Positions 53,005 to 61,416 of a stretch of 64,000 nt of DNA are shown here, piece after piece. The stretch's first letter is position 1. Each line of letters begins with the position of its first letter. Under the pieces are notes generated by a model. That model searched no databases. It worked only from the letters and a program-made list of their open reading frames with translations, and was not told where the DNA came from. Position numbers and translations under genes: made by a program. Source of the DNA: Pseudomonas svalbardensis (GTDB lineage Bacteria > Pseudomonadota > Gammaproteobacteria > Pseudomonadales > Pseudomonadaceae). The stretch spans positions 5,789,001 to 5,853,000 of the forward strand of contig NZ_CP125619.1 of the NCBI RefSeq assembly GCF_030053115.1. Direction: 5' to 3'.

Positions 53005-55128
53005 TCAGCCGGTCAGCGTGTTCCAGTCGAACGGCCTTACAAAGTCGCCGACGTCCTCGGCCATCATCGGCCGTGCGACCAGAAACCCTTGCACGTACTC
53101 GCAACCATTGGCTTGCAGCCATTGATATTGCGCAACGGTTTCCACCCCCTCGGCAATCACCAGCATCCCGTACTCCTTGCACAGCTCGATCACATTGCGC
53201 ACCAGCGCGGCATCGCGTGAGGACTCCGGAAGCCGGGCAATCAAATGCCGGTCGAACTTGAGCGTGTCCAACTCCAGATCCCGCAGATGAGACAGCGAAC
53301 ACGGCCCGGAACCAAAGTCATCCAGGGCCACTCGCACACCCAGGTTACGCAGCAGGCGCAGCTGTTTGCGGGTTTCCTCGGGGTTTTGCATCAAGGCCTC
53401 TTCAGTGACCTCGACTTCCAGATGGCGCGCCTGCAAACCATGGCGCTCCAGTACCTGGCGCAACTCGGTGACCAGATTGGGCATGCCGAACTGCGTACTG
53501 CTCAAACTGACGCCCAGCACCAAGTCGTCGGCAAACAAGGTTTCCCAGGCTTTTCGCTGGCTCGCCACTTGTTGATAGATCCAACTGCCCAGGCGACTGA
53601 TCAACCGCGCCTCTTCCAGCAATGGCAAAAACAGCCCCGGAGGTACATCGCCGACGCTCGGGTGCTGCCAGCGGATCAGCGCCTCGAACCCGCGAATCTG
53701 CCCACTGGCAATGGCCACCTGAGGTTGATACACCAAATTGAAATCACGGTTCTCGATGGCCGCGCGCACACTTTCTTCGAGCATCAGCCGTGAGCGCGCC
53801 CGGCCGTTCATTTCGTGATCGTAGAATCGATATTGCTGACGGCCGGCGCGCTTGGCTTCGTACATGGCGATGTCAGATGCGCGCAGCAGGCCGTCGAGAT
53901 TGGAACCGCAATCCGGGTACGTCGCAATGCCGATGCTGGCGCCCAACGCGATATCCAGACCATCGATCTGCTGACAGATCGACACCCGCTCAATCAGCTT
54001 CTCGGCAATTTTTGCCGCTTGCTCGGGGAATTCCAGATCCAGCAAAGCGGTGAACTCATCACCGCCCATGCGCGCCAGAATGTCGAAGGGCCGCAGACAG
54101 GCCTTCAACTGCTCGGACACCCACCGCAACACCCGGTCGCCGGCATCGTGACCGAGGGAATCATTGACCCGTTTGAAGCCGTCGAGGTCCAAATACAGCA
54201 GCACCCAGGCGCTGTCGGAGCGGTCGCCACGCAACAGCAGGTTTTCCGCCGTCTGGTAAAAGCCACGACGATTGAGCAGCCCGGTCAATGGGTCAGTGAC
54301 GGCCTGGAACTCCAGTTGCTGATGCAGATGGCGCACCACCGACATGTCCAGCACCGTCACCACCATCGCATGTTGCTCGCTGGGCAACGGGGCGCAGGAC
54401 AGCGCCACGGGCACCTGCTGGCCGGGCGCCGTACGCAGCAATGCATCATGCAGGCGCAGGATTTCGCCGCGTTTGTAACCGGCGAACAACTCGGAGTCGG
54501 CCCAGATCGGGATGTGCGGATTTTGCAGGAAGTCCAGGAACTCTTTGCCTTGCAGGTCTTGCACCGTGGCATTGAGCAGCCGCGACATCGCCGGATTGGC
54601 AAAGCGGATCAGACCGTCCTCACCGACCACCAGGATGCCTTCGGCGGCATTGTCGAGCACCGAGGCATTAAACGCGCGTGCGACCTCCAGATCGTGGCTC
54701 AGGCGCTGCAGCGCACGGCGATTGCGCTGATGCTCGAGCAGCGCCTGGACTTTGGGCTTGAGAATTTGCGGGTCGAACGGTTTGAACAGGTAATCCACCG
54801 CACCGCTGGCATAGCCCTTGATTACGGCGTCCTGGGACTGCTCGTTGGCGGTAAGGAAAATGATCGGCGTGAGGCGGGTTCGCTGGCTTCCGCGCATCAG
54901 GCGTGCCACTTCAAAACCGTCCATGCCCGGCATCTGCACATCCAGCAGCACCAGGTCGACATCGTGTTCGAGTAACAGACTGAGCGCCTCGAAGCCCGAG
55001 GCGGCGGTCATGACCTGCCAGTCCTGGCGCTGCAACAACGCGCGCATGCTGATCAGGTTTTCAGGGTAATCATCGACGATTAAAAGGATTGAGTTGCCTT
55101 CAGCTGGCGTGGGTTGCGCGCATTCCAT
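53005..55128 (-). CDS. REC-PAS-GGDEF-EAL cyclic-di-GMP signalling protein
   Basis: The 707-residue protein has a receiver domain (phosphoacceptor aspartate in VLLDVQMPGMDGF, about residue 62), a PAS domain (about 150-270), GGDEF (about 285-440) and EAL (about 455-700). The GGDEF signature MGGDEF is intact, and an RxxD I-site (RPFD) lies five residues before it, so cyclase activity with product inhibition is expected. The EAL motif FEALIRW is intact, but the metal-binding asparagine (usual NxS) reads GVSLSSTQF with serine, and DDFGTG is DDFGSG. Phosphodiesterase activity may therefore be lost or low. No sensor kinase is adjacent. A perfect hairpin (CCGGTTTT/AAAACCGG, 55156-55176) lies in the upstream region. 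Confidence 0.9.
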   Translation of the reverse strand: MECAQPTPAEGNSILLIVDDYPENLISMRALLQRQDWQVMTAASGFEALSLLLEHDVDLVLLDVQMPGMDGFEVARLMRGSQRTRLTPIIFLTANEQSQDAVIKGYASGAVDYLFKPFDPQILKPKVQALLEHQRNRRALQRLSHDLEVARAFNASVLDNAAEGILVVGEDGLIRFANPAMSRLLNATVQDLQGKEFLDFLQNPHIPIWADSELFAGYKRGEILRLHDALLRTAPGQQVPVALSCAPLPSEQHAMVVTVLDMSVVRHLHQQLEFQAVTDPLTGLLNRRGFYQTAENLLLRGDRSDSAWVLLYLDLDGFKRVNDSLGHDAGDRVLRWVSEQLKACLRPFDILARMGGDEFTALLDLEFPEQAAKIAEKLIERVSICQQIDGLDIALGASIGIATYPDCGSNLDGLLRASDIAMYEAKRAGRQQYRFYDHEMNGRARSRLMLEESVRAAIENRDFNLVYQPQVAIASGQIRGFEALIRWQHPSVGDVPPGLFLPLLEEARLISRLGSWIYQQVASQRKAWETLFADDLVLGVSLSSTQFGMPNLVTELRQVLERHGLQARHLEVEVTEEALMQNPEETRKQLRLLRNLGVRVALDDFGSGPCSLSHLRDLELDTLKFDRHLIARLPESSRDAALVRNVIELCKEYGMLVIAEGVETVAQYQWLQANGCEYVQGFLVARPMMAEDVGDFVRPFDWNTLTG

Positions 55129-55452
55129 GCTGCTTCTCTTATGCGGGACGTCAGGCCGGTTTTTCGTGAAAACCGGACAAATACTAAGCCTTCACTCTAG
55201 ACCGGGTTCCGCTAAAGCAGAAGCTATCAGTACGCCATCATTTAACCAAAGCGTCCATTTGCCGACTAACGGTCGGCGCCACAGCCCTCTAAAACCGGGA
55301 AAGATGGCCTTTTAACAGGATTTTGACGTCACCCGTTTGTCATTTACGCATTAACAAATTGAACTTCTGCGATTATAAGGACTGCCCCCAAGGTGCGTGC
55401 TAGAGCTTCTGGCACGTGCGTGCAGCAAAAAAATCCGTGGAAGCTTTTGTCT
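55129..55452. promoter_or_regulatory. Intergenic region GGDEF-EAL / PL7 lyase
   Basis: 324 bases between the divergent genes contain the hairpin at 55156-55176 and A/T-rich sequence (ATTTACGCATTAACAAATTG) near 55340, probably the lyase promoter. No ORF worth calling. Confidence 0.4.
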
Positions 55453-56121
55453 ATGATCGATCTCGCAACCTGGAACCTCAGCGTTCCCGTCGGCAATCCG
55501 CCGTACACCGTTGAAACATCAAAACTGGTGGATGGCTTCAAGGATCAATACTTCCACTCCAACACCGGCACCTTGTTTTTCTGGGCCCCGGTCACCGGTG
55601 CTACAACTGAAAACGCAAAGTATCCCCGCACTGAACTTCGCGAAACCTACAGCAATGGGACCCTGAAAAACTGGCGCTACCCGGACGCCGACAACTCCCT
55701 GCGTGCCACCCTGGCGGTGAACCAGGTACCAACCTCGGGCAAGATTGTCATTGGCCAGATCCACGCCTATGAAAGCCAGAAGCCCATGGTGAAGCTCGAG
55801 TATCAGTACTCGACCAGCACGCAGTCAGGCAACATCGTCGCCAAGGTTCGTATGCGCCCTGATGACGATGACGCACGGACAATCACCCTTGCTACCGGGG
55901 TGAAACTGGATCGGGAGTTCAACTACCTCATCCACCTGAGCCCAGGCGGCGCGCTGGGCATCAGTGCGGCGGGCTACCAGTGGGACACCGAAATCAGCAA
56001 GACCTGGAGCGTCAAGCCGCTGTACTTCAAGGCCGGGGCTTATGTGCAGGACAACACCGGGTACACCAGCGAAGGCGGGAAAGTGACGTTCAGCAAGCTG
56101 GATATTGATCACGATAAGTAG
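55453..56121 (+). CDS. Polysaccharide lyase family 7 (alginate lyase-type)
   Basis: The 222-residue protein is a PL7 alginate lyase: the three conserved motifs RTELRE (about residues 59-64), QIHAY (about 101-105) and YFKAGAYVQ (about 196-204) are all present and hold the active-site residues. It resembles PA1167 in length and content. From the ATG at 55453 there is no signal peptide; a GTG at 55393 would add 20 residues that also lack one. It would cut alginate or a related polymer, apparently in the cytoplasm unless exported by another route. It is next to the c-di-GMP gene, which is suggestive but not proof of linkage. Confidence 0.85.
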   Translation: MIDLATWNLSVPVGNPPYTVETSKLVDGFKDQYFHSNTGTLFFWAPVTGATTENAKYPRTELRETYSNGTLKNWRYPDADNSLRATLAVNQVPTSGKIVIGQIHAYESQKPMVKLEYQYSTSTQSGNIVAKVRMRPDDDDARTITLATGVKLDREFNYLIHLSPGGALGISAAGYQWDTEISKTWSVKPLYFKAGAYVQDNTGYTSEGGKVTFSKLDIDHDK

Positions 56122-56648
56122 CTCTCTCCCGCTGGGAATGCGGACTGGGACGCTCCCAGGAACAACTCGATCTCTGTAGCAGCTGCCGAGCCTGCGAGGC
56201 TGCGTCCGAGGACGAAGTCCTCGCAAGCCCGAAGAACCCGGTCTACCTGAATATATGGGGTGTCTGATTTACGACTGCTGCGTCCGAACGCGGCCCGAGC
56301 CGAACGCAGCCTCGCAAGCTCGACAGCTGCTACAAATCCCAGCGTCCGAAAACCTCGTAGGACCTCTCCGACCGTGGCGAGGGAGCTTGCTCCCGCTGGG
56401 TTGCGAAGCAGCCCCAACCCAACCCCCCAATTTCCTCAGACACACCACATCGCCCGGTTCTATTGCCCCTACACCACCGAACGAGACCAAACCGTCTCGC
56501 CACATGACCGCAAAGGCGTCCTACAGCCCGGTTGCGGCTACCCGAATCGCTGCCTAAAGTTGGCCTGTCGCTGACATTGTTGGCGACAGGGTTTCGCAGC
56601 CCTTACGGTACGAGTAGCTCTCCTTTTAGACACGAGGACGATTTACTT
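56122..56648. other. Gene-free stretch with repeats
   Basis: The 527-base gap contains family II repeat copy 3 (56176-56333), a single GTGGCGAGGGAGC arm near 56376 (GTGGCGAGGGAGCTTGCTCC), and the promoter and GAGGA ribosome site of the next gene near 56630. Otherwise nothing recognised. Confidence 0.6.
56176..56333. repeat. Palindromic repeat family II, copy 3 (long spacer)
   Basis: GTAGCAGCTGCCGAGCCTGC at the left and CTCGACAGCTGCTAC at the right, with inner CGAGGACGAAGTCCTCG. The centre (about 60 bases) is longer than in other copies and includes TATATGG. Confidence 0.75.
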
Positions 56649-56942
56649 ATGACAATGAACAACCCGCCCCGCCGCTTCACCCCCATGTCCCAATTCGCCA
56701 CCGACTACCCCGTCCTGCTCATCGACAGCGACGCCCCGCTACGCGAACTCCACAACTGCGTCAGCGAACGCCTCAACGCCGTCCTCAAATACCTGAACCT
56801 CATGGCCTGCACCAGCCTGCCGGACTATGCCGAGAACGACATCAACACCGTCACCAACATCGCCCGGATCATGGTCCAGGATGTGAGCGATGTGTTTCGG
56901 GTGATTGAGCAACGTGGGTTTGACGAGAAATCGAACCGCTAA
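56649..56942 (+). CDS. DUF6124-like small protein
   Basis: The 97-residue acidic protein begins MTMNNPPRRFTPMSQFATDY; the LRELHNCVSERLNAVLKYLNLMA segment fits the Pseudomonas-restricted DUF6124 family. The rest is a predicted helix bundle. There is no catalytic motif, signal or membrane segment. The ATG at 56649 has GAGGA about 13 bases upstream. It is alone, with repeats on the left and an imperfect palindrome on the right. Function unknown; family members tend to be lineage-specific. Confidence 0.7.
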   Translation: MTMNNPPRRFTPMSQFATDYPVLLIDSDAPLRELHNCVSERLNAVLKYLNLMACTSLPDYAENDINTVTNIARIMVQDVSDVFRVIEQRGFDEKSNR

Positions 56943-56951
56943 AATAAGATG

Positions 56952-57011
56952 GATGTCACCCATATCGGACTTTTCTGCCTCGATCCTTAAAAATGTCCGT
57001 TATAGGTGACA
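56952..57011. repeat. Imperfect palindrome, about 20-bp arms
   Basis: ATGTCACCCATATCGGACTT on the left pairs imperfectly with ATGTCCGTTATAGGTGACAT on the right, separated by about 16 bases. It lies directly after the DUF6124 gene, and could be a terminator-like structure or the end of a lost mobile element. Confidence 0.65.
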
Positions 57012-57055
57012 TTGATTCGCCGCGCATTAGCTGCGCCGCGTAAAAATCTCCGACC

Positions 57056-57083
57056 ATAAAAAACCCGCCTCTCGGCGGGTTCA
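57056..57083 (-). terminator. Terminator of fba (minus strand)
   Basis: On the minus strand AACCCGCC/GGCGGGTT with a GAGA loop is followed by TTTTTTAT, 25 bases after the fba stop. Confidence 0.9.
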
Positions 57084-57108
57084 TTAATGCGACTCAGACA
57101 CCAAAGGC

Positions 57109-58173
57109 TTAGTTAACCTTAGCGTTCAACTCACCCTTCAAATACCGCTGATACATTGCTTCCAACGAGATCGGCTTGATCTTCGAAGCATTACCCGCCG
57201 TACCAAACGCTTCATAACGAGCGATACACACATCACGCATCGCAGTAACAGTCGCGCCAAAGAACTTACGCGGATCAAACTCACTCGGGTTGGTTGCCAT
57301 CAGGCGACGCATCGCACCGGTGGAGGCCAGGCGCAGGTCCGTGTCGATGTTAACCTTGCGCACGCCGTGCTTGATGCCTTCGACGATTTCTTCAACCGGT
57401 ACGCCGTAGGTTTCTTTGATGTCGCCGCCGTACTGGTTGATGATCGCCAGCCAGTCTTGCGGAACCGAAGACGAACCGTGCATCACCAAGTGGGTGTTCG
57501 GGATGCGTTTGTGGATCTCTTTGATGCGGTCGATGGCCAGCACGTCGCCGGTAGGCGGCTTGGTGAACTTGTACGCGCCGTGGCTGGTACCAATGGCGAT
57601 GGCCAGGGCGTCGACTTGGGTGCGCTTGACGAAGTCAGCGGCTTCTTCCGGGTCGGTCAGCATTTGGCTGTGGTCCAGAACGCCTTCGGCGCCGATGCCG
57701 TCTTCTTCACCAGCCATGCCGGTTTCCAGCGAACCCAGGCAGCCCAGCTCGCCTTCTACCGATACGCCGCAGGCGTGAGCCAGGGCTACAGTTTGTTGGG
57801 TAACGCGGATGTTGTAGTCGTAGTCGGTCGGGGTCTTGCCGTCTTCGCCCAGGGAACCGTCCATCATCACCGAGCTGAAGCCCAGTTGAATGGAGCGCTG
57901 GCAGACGTCAGGGCTGGTGCCGTGGTCCTGGTGCATGCACACCGGGATGTGCGGGAATTCTTCGATTGCCGCGAGGATCAGGTGACGCAGGAACGGTGCA
58001 CCGGCGTATTTGCGAGCACCGGCCGAAGCCTGGACGATCACCGGGGAGTCAGTCTTGTCAGCGGCTTCCATGATGGCGCGCATCTGCTCAAGGTTGTTGA
58101 CGTTGAAGGCTGGAACGCCGTAGCCGAACTCGGCTGCGTGGTCCAGCATCTGGCGCATGCTGATAAGTGCCAT
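57109..58173 (-). CDS. fba: Fructose-bisphosphate aldolase, class II
   Basis: Fba (354 residues) interconverts fructose-1,6-bisphosphate with glyceraldehyde-3-phosphate and dihydroxyacetone phosphate. Zinc-site residues H81, D83 and H84 are in CMHQDHG, and the family motif [17 protein letters not shown] (about residues 140-156) is present. It closes the tkt-epd-pgk-fba block, with two small lipoprotein genes between it and pgk. A strong terminator follows. Confidence 0.95.
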   Translation of the reverse strand: MALISMRQMLDHAAEFGYGVPAFNVNNLEQMRAIMEAADKTDSPVIVQASAGARKYAGAPFLRHLILAAIEEFPHIPVCMHQDHGTSPDVCQRSIQLGFSSVMMDGSLGEDGKTPTDYDYNIRVTQQTVALAHACGVSVEGELGCLGSLETGMAGEEDGIGAEGVLDHSQMLTDPEEAADFVKRTQVDALAIAIGTSHGAYKFTKPPTGDVLAIDRIKEIHKRIPNTHLVMHGSSSVPQDWLAIINQYGGDIKETYGVPVEEIVEGIKHGVRKVNIDTDLRLASTGAMRRLMATNPSEFDPRKFFGATVTAMRDVCIARYEAFGTAGNASKIKPISLEAMYQRYLKGELNAKVN

Positions 58174-58302
58174 TGTGTGTGCATCTCCCGGTTGAGGGTC
58201 GTTAATCGTGCCAGCCTGCCGTAGCGGCGGCGGCTATTCAAGTTATTGCAGATCGGGGGTCAGCCCTGCCTGCCAATTCGGTGTTGCCTCAATCTTGCGG
58301 CG

Positions 58303-58635
58303 TTACTGCACTTTGCAACCGCGGCCGATCAAATCATTGGTGGCGACCCAGTACACCAGGCCTTCCTCACCTTTTATGTGAAACGCCAGCATGTCGTTGC
58401 TGTACAGCGAACCGTCGGCGCCCGGTTCATGCTTCAAGCGGTAGACCTGATCGGCACCGCCCAGGCGAACGTCGACTTCCTTGCGGCTTTCGTCGGTGTA
58501 GCGCCAGAGCACGTTGGCCTGACTGTCACAGGTCCAAGTGGTCCAGCTGTCCGTCGATTCGGCAGGCTTGAACAGGTTCAAATTGGTGCAACCTGCCAGC
58601 AGAGCCAGCGCCGTAACGGCGATAAAACCTTTCAT
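58303..58635 (-). CDS. MliC-type lysozyme-inhibitor lipoprotein
   Basis: The 110-residue protein has a lipoprotein signal with lipobox LLAGC (cysteine about residue 15) and the MliC/PliC domain: TTWTCDSQANVLWRYTD...VYRLKHEP...SLYSNDMLAFHIKGEEGLV. Members inhibit C-type lysozyme at the cell envelope; function here is inferred. The ATG at 58635 follows GAGGAAC; the upstream extension lacks similarity. It lies between pgk and fba. Confidence 0.82.
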   Translation of the reverse strand: MKGFIAVTALALLAGCTNLNLFKPAESTDSWTTWTCDSQANVLWRYTDESRKEVDVRLGGADQVYRLKHEPGADGSLYSNDMLAFHIKGEEGLVYWVATNDLIGRGCKVQ

Positions 58636-58691
58636 CCATGTTCCTCGACTGACGACGCACGCCGCCAGCCCTGAGTAAAGTGTCAGACCCG

Positions 58692-58913
58692 TCAAGGGCA
58701 ACCATGTTCCTTGGCTGGGGTCTGCGTCTCGTATTTGTCCAGGCCATCAGGCCCGGAACGCTTGTTGATCACCGGGTTGGTTTCGGCCTGCCAGTCGGCC
58801 TGATAGCAGCCTTTGTCCTGTTCAGGCGTCTCGGGTACCTTCGGGGCTTTCGGGTTACTCCCGCAAGCCGCCAGCGAACCCGCGACAATCAATAGCGCTA
58901 ACGTCTTGACCAT
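58692..58913 (-). CDS. Small lipoprotein
   Basis: The 73-residue protein has a lipoprotein signal peptide (MVKTLALLIVAGSLAACGSN) and a short, proline-rich, hydrophilic tail with two cysteines (GCYQADWQAETNPV...HGC). No family recognised. The ATG at 58913 follows AAGGAG. It sits 34 bases after pgk in the same direction and is probably co-transcribed with it and with the MliC-type gene. Confidence 0.7.
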   Translation of the reverse strand: MVKTLALLIVAGSLAACGSNPKAPKVPETPEQDKGCYQADWQAETNPVINKRSGPDGLDKYETQTPAKEHGCP

Positions 58914-58947
58914 CTGAACACTCCTTTGCCTGGTCAAATGGGCGGCC

Positions 58948-60111
58948 TCAGGCCTTGGCCCGGCTTTCCAGGACTTCAACGGCCGGCAGAACTTTGCCTT
59001 CGACGAACTCGAGGAACGCGCCGCCACCGGTAGAAATGTAGGAGATCTGACCGGCAACGCCATATTTATCGATGGCGGCCAGGGTGTCGCCGCCGCCAGC
59101 GATGGAGAACGCCGAGCTTTCTGCGATGGCCTGGGCCAGGACTTTGGTGCCGTTACCGAACTGGTCGAATTCGAACACGCCCACCGGGCCGTTCCACAGG
59201 ATGGTTTTGGACGACTTCAGCAGCTCGGCAAAATTCGCCGCGGTCTGTGGGCCGATGTCCAGAATCATGTCGTCTGCGGCCACATCAGCGATCAGCTTGA
59301 CGGTAGCCGTGGCGGTTTCAGCGAATTCCTTGGCAACCACGACGTCGACCGGCAGCGGCACGCTGACCTTGGCGGCGATGGCGCGAGCGGTGTCCAGCAG
59401 GTCCGGCTCGTACAGGGACTTGCCGACCGGGTGACCGGCAGCCGCCAGGAAGGTGTTGGCAATGCCGCCGCCGACGATCAGCTGGTTGCAGATCTGACTC
59501 AGGCTGTTCAGCACGTCGAGTTTGGTCGAGACCTTGGAGCCGGCAACAATCGCCGCCATTGGCTGGGCCGGGGCGCCGAGGGCTTTGCCCAGTGCGTCCA
59601 GTTCGGCGGCCAGCAACGGGCCTGCGGCCGCGACTTTGGCGAACTTGGCCACGCCATGGGTCGAACCCTCGGCGCGGTGAGCGGTGCCGAAGGCGTCCAT
59701 CACAAACACGTCGCACAGTGCGGCGTATTGCTGGGCCAGTTCGTCAGCGTTCTTTTTCTCGCCCTTGTTGAAGCGCACGTTTTCGAACAGCACGATGTCG
59801 CCGGCCTTCACGTCAACGCCGCCCAGGTAATCGGCCACCAGCGGCACTTCACGTCCCAGAGCCTTGCTCAAGTAGTCAGCGATTGGCTTGAGGCTGTTCT
59901 CGGCCGAGAACTCGCCTTCGGTCGGACGGCCAAGGTGCGAGCAGACCATCACGGCCGCGCCTTTTTCCAGGGCCAGCTTGATGGTCGGCAGCGAGGCCAG
60001 GATACGCGCATCGCTGGTGACAACACCGTCCTTGACTGGGACGTTGAGGTCTTCGCGGATCAGTACGCGCTTACCTTGCAGATCGAGGTCGGTCATCTTC
60101 AACACGGTCAT
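58948..60111 (-). CDS. pgk: Phosphoglycerate kinase
   Basis: Pgk (387 residues) transfers phosphate between 1,3-bisphosphoglycerate and ADP. The N-terminal [14 protein letters not shown] and the C-terminal [13 protein letters not shown] nucleotide region are intact. The ATG at 60111 ([13 protein letters not shown]) has AGGAA with 9-base spacing; the upstream ATG at 60120 is too close to it. It follows epd by 12 bases. Confidence 0.96.
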   Translation of the reverse strand: MTVLKMTDLDLQGKRVLIREDLNVPVKDGVVTSDARILASLPTIKLALEKGAAVMVCSHLGRPTEGEFSAENSLKPIADYLSKALGREVPLVADYLGGVDVKAGDIVLFENVRFNKGEKKNADELAQQYAALCDVFVMDAFGTAHRAEGSTHGVAKFAKVAAAGPLLAAELDALGKALGAPAQPMAAIVAGSKVSTKLDVLNSLSQICNQLIVGGGIANTFLAAAGHPVGKSLYEPDLLDTARAIAAKVSVPLPVDVVVAKEFAETATATVKLIADVAADDMILDIGPQTAANFAELLKSSKTILWNGPVGVFEFDQFGNGTKVLAQAIAESSAFSIAGGGDTLAAIDKYGVAGQISYISTGGGAFLEFVEGKVLPAVEVLESRAKA

Positions 60112-60123
60112 GGGTCGCATTTC

Positions 60124-61191
60124 CTACTGTTTTGGAGAGCAGTGTTTTGGTGAGCCAGCTGATTGCAGATAGTGTTCCGCAACATCCAGCATTCGGTTGG
60201 CAAACCCCCATTCGTTGTCGAACCAGGCCAGGATGTTCACCAGCCGTGGGCCGGAAACTCGGGTCTGACTGGCATCGACGATGGCCGAATGTGGGTCATG
60301 ATTGAAATCACAACTGGCGTGAGGCAACTCGGTGTAGGCCAGAAGGCCCTTGAGCGGGCCGCTGGTGGCAGCCTCGCGCAAAATCCGGTTGACCTCGGTG
60401 GCGTCGGTGTCGCTCACGGTCTGCATCGTAATGTCGAGGCAAGACACGTTAACCGTCGGCACCCGCACGGCTTTGGCCTGAATTCTCCCGGCAAGTTCCG
60501 GTAACAGGCGTTCGATGCCGCGCGCCAGACCAGTGGACACCGGAATCACCGACTGAAACGCCGAACGGGTGCGGCGCAAGTCTTCGTGATGATAGGCATC
60601 GATCACCGGCTGATCGTTCATCGCCGAGTGAATGGTGGTGATCGACACGTATTCCAGACCAATGGCCTGATCCAGCAGGCGCAACAGCGGCACGCCGCAG
60701 TTGGTGGTGCAGGACGCGTTGGACACCAGCAACTCGTCACCGGTCAGGCAATCCTGGTTCACGCCGTAGACGATGGTGGCGTCGACATCCGCCTCGCTGG
60801 CCATCGGCTGGGAAAACAGCACCCGCGGAGCGCCGGCATCCAAGAAACGCTGGCCATCTTCACGAGTGTGGTAAGCGCCGGAGCACTCCAGCACCAGATC
60901 GACGCCCAGCGACGCCCAATCGATGCCTTCGGGGGTGGCACTGCGCAGGACCTTCACGCAGTCGCCATTAATATGCAGACAATCGCCGTCGACCTTCACT
61001 TCCCCGGGAAAACGCCCGTGAGTGGAGTCGAAGCGAGTCAGGTATTCGATGCTGGCCATGTCCGCCAGATCGTTGATCGCAACAATTTCAAACCCGGCCT
61101 TCTCGCCTCGCTCAAACAACGCACGCAAGACGCAACGACCAATCCGGCCGTAGCCGTTGAGTGCAACTTTGTAAGGACGCGGTTGAGGCAT
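60124..61191 (-). CDS. epd: Erythrose-4-phosphate dehydrogenase
   Basis: Epd (355 residues) oxidises erythrose-4-phosphate to 4-phosphoerythronate for vitamin B6 synthesis. It is a GAPDH-family protein: NAD motif VALNGYGRIGRCVLRAL at the start and the catalytic cysteine in SNASCTTNCG near residue 158. The start MPQPRPYKVALNG at 61191 is chosen by similarity. It is the first gene of the epd-pgk block and is separated from tkt by a family II repeat. Confidence 0.93.
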   Translation of the reverse strand: MPQPRPYKVALNGYGRIGRCVLRALFERGEKAGFEIVAINDLADMASIEYLTRFDSTHGRFPGEVKVDGDCLHINGDCVKVLRSATPEGIDWASLGVDLVLECSGAYHTREDGQRFLDAGAPRVLFSQPMASEADVDATIVYGVNQDCLTGDELLVSNASCTTNCGVPLLRLLDQAIGLEYVSITTIHSAMNDQPVIDAYHHEDLRRTRSAFQSVIPVSTGLARGIERLLPELAGRIQAKAVRVPTVNVSCLDITMQTVSDTDATEVNRILREAATSGPLKGLLAYTELPHASCDFNHDPHSAIVDASQTRVSGPRLVNILAWFDNEWGFANRMLDVAEHYLQSAGSPKHCSPKQ

Positions 61192-61242
61192 GGGGTTCTC
61201 GATAGACGCGGGCAGACGAATTCTATGTACCAATACGGACCT

Positions 61243-61372
61243 GTAGCAGCTGGCGCAGCCTGCGTCCGGCCGCGAAGCGGTCGTAAAATCAGGCACCGCG
61301 CTCCAGTTAAAGATACGCGTTGTCGGGTTTACGACCGCTTCGCGGCCGAACGCAGGCTGCGCCAGCTGCTAC
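61243..61372. repeat. Palindromic repeat family II, copy 4
   Basis: GTAGCAGCTGGCGCAGCCTG pairs with CAGGCTGCGCCAGCTGCTAC; inner arms CGCGAAGCGGTCGTAAA and its complement CCGCTTCGCGG. Between epd and tkt. Confidence 0.85.
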
Positions 61373-61416
61373 AGGAATCGCGGCAGGCATGAAAACATAA
61401 CTGCCACGTCCGTGTT

